A stretch of 10,331 nt of DNA from Nocardioides sp. (GTDB lineage: Bacteria > Actinomycetota > Actinomycetes > Propionibacteriales > Nocardioidaceae): positions 1 to 10,331 of the forward strand of contig JAOPXF010000107.1 in assembly GCA_025965295.1 (NCBI GenBank), written 5' to 3'. The position numbers and the translations under genes were made by a program. Each line of letters opens with the position of its first letter. Within the stretch, counting starts at the first letter, position 1. The notes beneath the pieces are model-generated. The model did no database searches. It saw nothing but the letters and a program-made list of their open reading frames with translations, and was not told the DNA's origin. Positions 5,387 through 10,331 of this stretch are shown piece by piece.

Positions 5387-6184
5387 ATGACCGACTCCCC
5401 TGCCGTGCTGCTCGACCTCACCGACGGCGTCGCCACGATCACGCTCAACCGGCCCGAGGCGATGAACAGCCTCGATGTCGCGACCAAGGAGCTGCTGCTC
5501 GAGACCGTGCGCGCGGTCGCCGACGACCCCGCCGCCCGCTGTGTCGTGCTCACCGGCACCGGCCGGGCGTTCTGCACCGGCCAGGACCTCAAGGAGCACA
5601 TCCAGATCCTGCAGAGCGGGTCGAGCGAGTCGCTCTTCCGCACCGTCGACGAGCACTACAACCCGATCGTGACGGCGCTGGCCTCGATGGCCAAGCCGGT
5701 CGTCGCGGCGGTCAACGGGGTGGCGGCCGGCGCCGGCGCCAGCGTCGCATTCGCCTGCGACCTGCGGGTCCTGGCAGACACGGCCGGCTTCAACATGGCG
5801 TTCGCCAACGTCGCCCTCTCCTGCGACACCGGCGCGAGCTACCACCTGCCGCTCCTCGTCGGCCGTGCCAAGGCGCTGGAGCTCCTCTACTTCCCGCGCA
5901 CGGTCAAGGCCGAGGAGTCGCTCGAGCTGGGCCTGGCGACCCGGGTGGTCCCCGCGGCCGACCTCGAGGCCGAGGTCCGGAGCCTGGCCGAGCGGCTCGC
6001 GGCCGGCCCGACGGTGGCCCTGGGCGCGATGCGCCGGTCGGTCGCGTACGCCGCCGGCCACTCGTTCGAGGAGGCCCTGGAGTTCGAGAGCTCGATGATG
6101 AAGCAGACCGGCGCCACCGCGGACCACGCTGCCGCCGTCGCGGCGTTCGTGGCCAAGGAGAAGCCGGTCTTCGAGGGGCGCTGA
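5387..6184 (+). CDS. Enoyl-CoA hydratase/isomerase family protein, PaaG-like
   Basis: A 265-residue crotonase-fold enzyme. The N-terminal strand ITLNRPEAMNSLD (18-30), the CoA/oxyanion segment GRAFCTGQDL (59-68) and the second oxyanion motif NGVAAGAGAS (110-119) are all present. D147 (LSCDTG) sits where PaaG isomerases have their single catalytic aspartate. There is no glutamate pair of a classical hydratase. This fits 2-(1,2-epoxy-1,2-dihydrophenyl)acetyl-CoA isomerase (ring-opening step of phenylacetate breakdown) or a delta3,delta2-enoyl-CoA isomerase. The adjacent PaaX-type regulator favours an aromatic or CoA-ester role. The C-terminal helix FVAKEKPVFEGR is the usual crotonase end. The stop lies only 3 nt from the stop of the convergent carboxypeptidase. 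The start is the first ATG, with no ribosome site, so probably leaderless. Confidence 0.88.
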   Translation: MTDSPAVLLDLTDGVATITLNRPEAMNSLDVATKELLLETVRAVADDPAARCVVLTGTGRAFCTGQDLKEHIQILQSGSSESLFRTVDEHYNPIVTALASMAKPVVAAVNGVAAGAGASVAFACDLRVLADTAGFNMAFANVALSCDTGASYHLPLLVGRAKALELLYFPRTVKAEESLELGLATRVVPAADLEAEVRSLAERLAAGPTVALGAMRRSVAYAAGHSFEEALEFESSMMKQTGATADHAAAVAAFVAKEKPVFEGR

Positions 6185-6187
6185 CCG

Positions 6188-6985
6188 CTAGTCGCCAGCC
6201 TGCCCGACGGCCCAGGTGCCCCGGAAGGCACCCCAGATCGACAGGACCTGTCCCGGCGCCCGGCGGCGCATCTGCCGGGGCCCCGGGTGGGCGCCGTACT
6301 CCACCGTCAGGGCGGTGCCCTTGAAGCGGTCGTTGAACCAACCGGTCATGGTCCCGTGGCACACGCCGCCGCAGGTGAAGGACTTGGTCGGCAGGTGCAG
6401 GTGGCGCGCCACGCGCCGGGAGAAGGCCGGGCGCTTGGTGTCGGTGTCCACCCCGTGCAGCGGCTGGTGGAAGCTGACGATCCAGGCCGGCCGGATCTTG
6501 CGCAGGAACCTCATCATCGCCCGCGTCTCCGGCTCGGAGCCCGCCTTGGGCCCGGACTCGTAGCTCCCGTCGAGGTCGGCCCAGTGGTAGGGGAAGTTGC
6601 GGTTGAGGTCGACGCCGTGGGCGTTCTTGCGGGTGCCGGCCGCGAGCCCGTCCGGGTTGTACGTCGGCAGCACCCACAGGTCGATGCCGTGGATCGTCTG
6701 CCCGTCGCGCAGCGTCTGCAGGATCTGGCGGGGCGCACCCTCGTTGCCGTGCATGGTGGCGACGAGCAGCACCCTGGGCTTGCCCACCTCGCCGAGGTGC
6801 CAGGCGACGATGTCGCGACCGCGCACCGACTCGCCGATGACGCGCTTGCCGATCACCGCCGGACGGTCGGGCCCCTGTCGTGCCTGGGCAGCGGCGGTCG
6901 CGGCCGTCGGCACGACGGGTGCGGCGGCGGCCAGCAGGGCGAGGATGGCAAGGGACGTCCCGAGACGGCGGCTCATGGCCCCCAT
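6188..6985 (-). CDS. Secreted zinc carboxypeptidase, M14 family (MpaA-like peptidase)
   Basis: A 265-residue exported metallopeptidase. A signal peptide is clear: MSRRLGTSLAILALLAAAAP followed by an AAAQA stretch, with cleavage likely near residue 35. The M14 zinc ligands H79 and E82 are in MHGNEG and H173 in SFHQPLHG. R129 of DLNRNFP should bind substrate carboxylate, and E229 in LTVEYG is the general base. C205 and C209 (CGGVC) may form a disulfide outside the cell. The short length and close HxxE-to-His spacing resemble murein-peptide amidases (MpaA type) more than classic carboxypeptidase A, so peptidoglycan-derived peptides are a plausible substrate (inference). It begins 10 nt after the four-TM protein gene, at the end of the dapE-led run. 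A second ATG at 6976 would also give the whole signal peptide. Confidence 0.9.
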   Translation of the reverse strand: MGAMSRRLGTSLAILALLAAAAPVVPTAATAAAQARQGPDRPAVIGKRVIGESVRGRDIVAWHLGEVGKPRVLLVATMHGNEGAPRQILQTLRDGQTIHGIDLWVLPTYNPDGLAAGTRKNAHGVDLNRNFPYHWADLDGSYESGPKAGSEPETRAMMRFLRKIRPAWIVSFHQPLHGVDTDTKRPAFSRRVARHLHLPTKSFTCGGVCHGTMTGWFNDRFKGTALTVEYGAHPGPRQMRRRAPGQVLSIWGAFRGTWAVGQAGD

Positions 6986-6995
6986 CAGACCACGC

Positions 6996-7421
6996 TCAGA
7001 CGTAGGCGTTGAGGTAGTCCCACGTGAAGACGCAGACGCCGACCAGCAAGCCCACGTGCGCGAGGACGGAGAGGCCAGGCCCCTCGGACCAGGAGTCCAG
7101 GGCGCCCTCGGAGGCGTGCTTGCCGTGGCTGGGCAGCCAGCGCAGGAGGATGAGCAGGCCGGCCACGACGGTGACCCACCAGAACGCGAGGGCCGCGATC
7201 CCGACGGTCGCGCTGCCGAACGTGGTCCCCTCGTCGGCGACCAGGAAGACCACCCAGGTCACGAGGGCCAGGACGCCCGCGGCAGTGTGTAGGTTGACGA
7301 GCTGGCGACCCACCTGGAAGCGCCCCGCGACGGCCTCCTCCTTGCCGAGCCGCTTTCGCGTGAGAACGACGACGACGGCCGCGAGGGCGGTCAGGACGTA
7401 GACGATCACCAGGGTCGACAC
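6996..7421 (-). CDS. Four-TM integral membrane protein of unknown function
   Basis: A 141-residue hydrophobic protein that I do not recognise as a named family. Four membrane helices are visible at about residues 2-20, 42-62, 70-93 and 115-136. Between TM1 and TM2 is a basic loop (TRKRLGKEEA) ending in FQVGRQLVNLH; a polar Ser/His-rich loop (about 97-114) lies between TM3 and TM4. H45 (NLHTAAG) and H122 (LAHVGLL) lie inside TM2 and TM4, an arrangement seen in small heme-b membrane proteins, so heme or metal binding is possible but unproven. The GTG start at 7421 lacks a ribosome site. It follows the DivIVA-like gene by 15 nt, so reinitiation is likely. It sits between that gene and a secreted peptidase in the same run. 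Confidence 0.8.
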   Translation of the reverse strand: MSTLVIVYVLTALAAVVVVLTRKRLGKEEAVAGRFQVGRQLVNLHTAAGVLALVTWVVFLVADEGTTFGSATVGIAALAFWWVTVVAGLLILLRWLPSHGKHASEGALDSWSEGPGLSVLAHVGLLVGVCVFTWDYLNAYV

Positions 7422-7436
7422 GCTGGGAAGTGTGCC

Positions 7437-7787
7437 CTACGCGGTGGGCTCGCCGCCACGACCCTCCGGCGTCACCGGCGGTTCACCCGGCGACCAGCCG
7501 ACGCCGGGTCCCGGGTCGCGGGGCGCCTCGTCGGAGGTGCCGTGGCCCGACTCCCGCTCGGTGGCGAGGCGGTCGAGGAGCGCGTCGACCTCCGACATCC
7601 GGTAGCCACGCAGGGCGATCGAGAACCGCACCCGCCGCAGGTCGTCGCCGCTCAACGGACCCGTCGCGGGCACGATCGCGTCCGGGCGGTCGTCGTACGC
7701 CTCCGCGAGCGGGGCACCCTTGCCGGACGCGAGCATGGCGACGCCACCCATCGCGAGCACGATCAGGACCGCGAAGACCCACATCAT
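7437..7787 (-). CDS. Membrane-anchored DivIVA-domain protein (Rv1209-like)
   Basis: A 116-residue protein. Residues 1-20 (MMWVFAVLIVLAMGGVAMLA) are one N-terminal membrane anchor. A short acidic linker leads to VRFSIALRGYRMSEVDALLD (53-72), the small motif annotated as a 'DivIVA domain', typical of actinobacterial proteins tied to polar growth and cell-wall assembly. The last 40 residues are a disordered Gly/Pro/Glu-rich tail. The start overlaps the stop of the LOG-family gene as ATGA; a second ATG follows directly, so the start may be 7784. By order and domain it matches Rv1209, which lies a few genes after the Rv1205 LOG gene in M. tuberculosis. The role of the family is unclear. Residues 53-76 can form a short amphipathic helix, so self-association is possible. 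Confidence 0.85.
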   Translation of the reverse strand: MMWVFAVLIVLAMGGVAMLASGKGAPLAEAYDDRPDAIVPATGPLSGDDLRRVRFSIALRGYRMSEVDALLDRLATERESGHGTSDEAPRDPGPGVGWSPGEPPVTPEGRGGEPTA

Positions 7788-8518
7788 CGAGCGTCACCGT
7801 CCCGGGCCTCGACCATCATCCGCACGGCCTCGTCGACGTCGTCGGTCAGGTGGAGCATGTCGAGGTCGGACTGGGCGATCTTGCCGTCGGCGAGCGAGGT
7901 GTCGCGGAGCCACGCGATCAGGCCGCTCCAGTAGCCAACCCCGAGCAGCACGATCGGGAACCTCGTGACCTTGCGGGTCTGGACGAGGGTCAGCGCCTCG
8001 AAGAGCTCGTCGAGGGTGCCGAGGCCACCGGGGAGGACGACGAAGCCCTGGGAGTACTTCACGAACATCGTCTTGCGGGCGAAGAAGTAGCGGAAGTTCA
8101 CGCCCATGTCGACCCACTGGTTGAGGCCGGACTCGAAGGGCAGCTCGATGCCGAGGCCGACACTGACGCCGCCGGCCTCGCAGGCGCCCTTGTTGGCAGC
8201 CTCCATCGCGCCCGGGCCGCCACCGGTGATGACCGCGAAGCCGGCCTCGACGAGCTGGCGGCCCACCCGCTCCGCGATGGCGTACGACGGGTGGTCGGCG
8301 GAGGTGCGCGCCGACCCGAAGACCGCGATCGCCGGCCCGAGCTCGGCCAGGGCGCCGAAGCCCTCGACGAACTCGGCCTGGATCCTGAGCACCCGCCACG
8401 GGTCGGTGTGCACCCAGGCGCTGTCGTTGCGGGAGTCCAGCAGCCGTTGGTCGGTCGTGCTGCCCTCGTCGGCCTGCTGGCGGCGCTTGAGGATCGGGCC
8501 GATCAGCTTGTCCCTCAC
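7784..8518 (-). CDS. LOG-family protein (cytokinin riboside monophosphate phosphoribohydrolase-like)
   Basis: A 244-residue Rossmann-like enzyme. The LOG signature PGGxGTxxE is present as PGGLGTLDE (163-171), with the upstream GGGPGAMEAANKGA (99-112) that binds the nucleotide phosphate. Characterised LOG enzymes cut the N-glycosidic bond of cytokinin riboside 5'-monophosphates, or plain nucleoside monophosphates, to base plus ribose 5-phosphate. M. tuberculosis Rv1205 of the same neighbourhood makes cytokinins. This copy is longer than Rv1205 (about 187 residues from memory), having an N-terminal extension of about 60 residues with a basic KRRQQADEG helix and DPWRVLRIQAEFVEGF. The GTG at 8518 is preferred over an earlier start at 8557 because it overlaps the dapE stop as GTGA. 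It is translationally coupled to dapE and to the DivIVA-like gene. The exact substrate is uncertain. Confidence 0.93.
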   Translation of the reverse strand: MRDKLIGPILKRRQQADEGSTTDQRLLDSRNDSAWVHTDPWRVLRIQAEFVEGFGALAELGPAIAVFGSARTSADHPSYAIAERVGRQLVEAGFAVITGGGPGAMEAANKGACEAGGVSVGLGIELPFESGLNQWVDMGVNFRYFFARKTMFVKYSQGFVVLPGGLGTLDELFEALTLVQTRKVTRFPIVLLGVGYWSGLIAWLRDTSLADGKIAQSDLDMLHLTDDVDEAVRMMVEARDGDAR

Positions 8519-9594
8519 CCGTCCGCCCCCAGCCAGGCACGGAGCTGGGCCTCGCACCGCTCGATGTGCTCCACGGGCACGAACTCCTCCTGCTTGTGGG
8601 CCAGCATCGGGTCGCCGGGTCCGAAGTTGACCGCCGGCACACCCAGTCCGGTGAACCTGGCCACGTCGGTCCAGCCGAACTTGGGGTTCGCCTCACCCCC
8701 GACCGCCTCGAGGAACGCCTTGGCGGCCGGCACGTCCAGCCCCGGCAAGGCGCCGGGGGCACTGTCGGTGACGGTGACGTCGTACCCCTCGAAGAAGTCG
8801 CGGACGAACGCCTCGGCGTCGGCCTCGGAGCGGTCGGGCGCGAAGCGGAAGTTGACCTCGACGACGCACTCGTCGGGGATCACGTTGCCGGCGACGCCGC
8901 CGCGGATGCAGACGGCGTTGAGTCCCTCGTGGTACTCGAGCCCGTCGATGACCGGCTTGCGGGCGTCGTACTGCTGCAGGCGGGTGAGGATGCCCGCCGC
9001 ACGGTGGATCGCGTTGTCGCCCTTCCAGCTGCGCGCGGAGTGGGCGCGCTCGCCGTGGGTGCGCACGTCGACGCGCAGGGTGCCCTGGCAGCCGGCCTCC
9101 ACGACCGCGTTGGACGGCTCCATGAGGATCGCGAAGTCGGCCGTCATCAGCTCGGGGTTGCTCGCGGACAGCCGGGTGAGGCCGTTGAACTCGGCCTCGA
9201 TCTCCTCGGCCTCGTAGAGGATGAACGTGAGGTCGCGGTTGGGCTCGGGGACGTGCGCGGCAAGGCGCAGGATGACGGCGTCGCCGCCCTTCATGTCGCA
9301 GGTGCCGAGCCCGTGCAGCAGGTCACCGTCGGCGCGCTGCTCGCGCCGGGCCGGCAGGTTGTCGTTGAGCGGCACCGTGTCGAGGTGCCCGGCGATCACG
9401 ACCCGTTCCCCGCGGCCGAGGTCGGTGCGGGCCACGACCGTGTGCCCGTGCCGCGTGACCGTGAGGTGCTCGAGGGTGCGCAGCGCCTCCTCGACGGCGT
9501 CGGCGATCGCCCGCTCGTTCTTGCTCACGGACTCGATGTTCACCAGCTGCTCGGTGAGGGTGACGGCGTCGGCGGAGAGGTCCAGGTGAGACAT
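8515..9594 (-). CDS. dapE: Succinyl-diaminopimelate desuccinylase (actinobacterial type)
   Basis: A 359-residue M20-family di-zinc hydrolase that converts N-succinyl-LL-diaminopimelate to LL-diaminopimelate and succinate in the lysine and peptidoglycan pathway. Metal and catalytic residues are visible: H70 and D72 in AGHLDTVP, the bridging D100 in GTCDMKGGD, E130/E131 in YEAEEIEAEF, E159 in LMEPSN, and the late LAHKQEEF histidine. The dimer-interface histidine H185 is in GERAHSARSW. Overall style and length match gram-positive DapE (Rv1202 type). ATG at 9594 (MSHLDLS) is used; a TTG at 9606 adds only four residues. GGAT 6 nt upstream is a weak ribosome site. The gene heads a run that continues with LOG, DivIVA-like and further genes, and is divergent from an LLM oxidoreductase 61 bp away. 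Confidence 0.93.
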   Translation of the reverse strand: MSHLDLSADAVTLTEQLVNIESVSKNERAIADAVEEALRTLEHLTVTRHGHTVVARTDLGRGERVVIAGHLDTVPLNDNLPARREQRADGDLLHGLGTCDMKGGDAVILRLAAHVPEPNRDLTFILYEAEEIEAEFNGLTRLSASNPELMTADFAILMEPSNAVVEAGCQGTLRVDVRTHGERAHSARSWKGDNAIHRAAGILTRLQQYDARKPVIDGLEYHEGLNAVCIRGGVAGNVIPDECVVEVNFRFAPDRSEADAEAFVRDFFEGYDVTVTDSAPGALPGLDVPAAKAFLEAVGGEANPKFGWTDVARFTGLGVPAVNFGPGDPMLAHKQEEFVPVEHIERCEAQLRAWLGADG

Positions 9595-9619
9595 GCCCCC
9601 ATCCAACCAGCCCCGGCGC

Positions 9620-9649
9620 TTCCCACAGAACTGGAACGCGTTCTAGTCT
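9620..9649 (+). promoter_or_regulatory. Putative sigma-A-type promoter giving a leaderless LLM transcript
   Basis: A TAGTCT -10 box (9644-9649) ends 6 nt before the ATG at 9656, so the expected start nucleotide is the A of the ATG. A weak TTCCCA -35 box (9620-9625) lies 18 nt upstream. No Shine-Dalgarno is present, consistent with leaderless translation, which is common in actinobacteria. Confidence 0.5.
9631..9646 (+). promoter_or_regulatory. KstR-like operator (TNNAACNNGTTNNA) upstream of the LLM gene
   Basis: The 14-mer TGGAACGCGTTCTA (9632-9645) fits the published KstR consensus TNNAACNNGTTNNA exactly. Around it a 16-bp inverted repeat (9631-9646) has only one mismatched pair, and its core GAACGCGTTC is a perfect palindrome. 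It covers the first bases of the LLM -10 box, so a bound TetR-type repressor would block transcription. KstR controls sterol and lipid catabolism in mycobacteria and rhodococci. The regulator itself is not in the window. Confidence 0.6.
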
Positions 9650-9655
9650 GGCGGG

Positions 9656-10331
9656 ATGCGCAACGGAGTCGTCCTGTTCACGTCGGACCGCGGGATCACC
9701 CCCGCCGCGCTCGCCCGGGCCGCCGAGGAGCGCGGGTTCGACACGATCTACGTCCCCGAGCACACCCACATCCCGGTACGCCGCGAGGCGGCCCACCCCG
9801 GGACGGGCGACGAGACGCTGCCCGACGACCGCTACCTCCGCACGCTCGACCCGTGGGTCTCGCTGGCCACGGCCGCCGCGCTCACGTCACGGATCGGGCT
9901 GTCGACGGCGGTCGCGCTGCCGGTCGAGTCCGACCCGATCACGCTCGCCAAGCAGATCGCGACGCTCGACCACCTCTCCGGCGGCCGCGTCACGATCGGC
10001 GCCGGCTTCGGCTGGAACACCGACGAGCTCGAGGACCACCACGTGCCACCGGCCAGGCGCCGCACGGTGCTGCGGGAGTTCGTCGAGGCGATGCGGGCGC
10101 TGTGGACGCAGGACGAGGCGTCCTACGACGGGGAGTTCGTCTCCTTCGGACCCTCCTGGGCCTACCCCAAGCCGACCCAGGCCCACATCCCGCTGATCAT
10201 CGGCGCCGGTGGCGGCCCCAAGACCTTCCAGTGGATCTCCGAGCACGCCGACGGCTGGATGACCACTCCCAACCAGGCCGACATCAGCGGCCAGATCGAC
10301 GCCCTCAATACCGCCTGGGGCACCTCCGGCC
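9656..10331 (+). CDS. LLM-class (luciferase-like) F420-type oxidoreductase, C-terminus beyond window
   Basis: 225 residues are visible with no stop before the edge. The TIM-barrel start is VVLFTSDRGITPAALARAAE, followed by GFDTIYVPEHTHIP (28-41). RIGLSTAVALPVESDPITLA (79-98), TLDHLSGGRVTIGAGFGWN (103-121) and PLIIGAGGG (179-187) are the conserved LLM blocks around the flavin/F420-binding end. The style matches the F420-dependent LLM group (TIGR03619 type) found in many copies in actinobacteria. About 60-80 residues are probably missing. The reaction is likely an F420H2- or FMNH2-dependent reduction or oxygenation of an unknown substrate. The KstR-like site at its promoter points toward sterol or fatty-acid catabolism, as for LLM genes in the mycobacterial cholesterol region (inference). 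It has no ribosome site and is divergent from dapE. Confidence 0.92.
   Translation, partial: MRNGVVLFTSDRGITPAALARAAEERGFDTIYVPEHTHIPVRREAAHPGTGDETLPDDRYLRTLDPWVSLATAAALTSRIGLSTAVALPVESDPITLAKQIATLDHLSGGRVTIGAGFGWNTDELEDHHVPPARRRTVLREFVEAMRALWTQDEASYDGEFVSFGPSWAYPKPTQAHIPLIIGAGGGPKTFQWISEHADGWMTTPNQADISGQIDALNTAWGTSG

Noticed and set aside
4496..6127. 543-codon minus-strand frame opposite the paaX and paaG-like genes
   Set aside because: No recognisable domain; it spans two real genes and their gap, which is typical of a GC-bias shadow.
7430..9217. 595-codon open frame on the plus strand opposite the dapE-LOG-DivIVA genes
   Set aside because: The translation is low-complexity and lacks any domain. 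The minus strand carries well-known families with coupled starts, and long antisense frames are expected at this GC content.
1..10331. A hidden defence system, biosynthetic cluster, mobile element or CRISPR array
   Set aside because: Every stretch is accounted for by housekeeping, regulatory or catabolic families. No direct-repeat arrays, integrase/transposase motifs, tRNA-like folds or toxin-antitoxin pairs were seen on either strand.

Overview
The window is very GC-rich DNA with strong G/C bias at third codon positions, GTG/TTG starts and typical actinobacterial families: an ECF sigma factor with a zinc anti-sigma factor, DUF3117, a DivIVA-like membrane protein, gram-positive-type DapE, PaaX and an F420-type LLM enzyme. 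It looks like chromosomal core DNA of an actinomycete, most like Nocardioides or a relative. That genus guess is an inference from protein and repeat style. I see no phage, plasmid, transposase, CRISPR or RNA gene, and no convincing undescribed multi-gene system.

Layout, left to right. (1) Positions 1-1410, minus strand: a cell-envelope stress operon in the order sigE-like sigma factor, membrane anti-sigma factor, then the N-terminus of a probable HtrA/trypsin-like protease cut by the window edge. (2) A divergent O-methyltransferase (1629-2279, plus), probably starting at an unusual ATC codon. The intergenic region carries an ECF-type promoter reading into sigE. (3) A palindromic repeat at 2283-2322 between convergent genes. 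(4) Minus-strand operon DUF3117 - leucyl aminopeptidase - YdhR-like small protein (4420 down to 2330). (5) Plus-strand paaX-type regulator and paaG-type enoyl-CoA hydratase/isomerase (4583-6184), each lacking a Shine-Dalgarno and having the same CAGACT box just before the ATG. (6) Minus-strand run dapE - LOG-family phosphoribohydrolase - DivIVA-like membrane protein - four-TM membrane protein - secreted M14 carboxypeptidase (9594 down to 6188), with stop/start overlaps or short gaps. (7) A divergent, truncated LLM-class oxidoreductase (9656 to the edge), with a KstR-like operator over its -10 box.

Several genes keep the relative order and orientation of the Mycobacterium tuberculosis Rv1202 (dapE) - Rv1205 (LOG) - Rv1209 - Rv1211 (DUF3117) - Rv1220c - Rv1221 (sigE) - Rv1222 (rseA) - Rv1223 (htrA) region, here on the opposite strand and interrupted by other genes. 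The themes are envelope stress control, diaminopimelate/lysine supply for peptidoglycan, peptide hydrolysis and aromatic or lipid catabolism. The unusual items are mostly regulatory: the ATC start, the ECF and KstR-like sites, and the leaderless-type starts.
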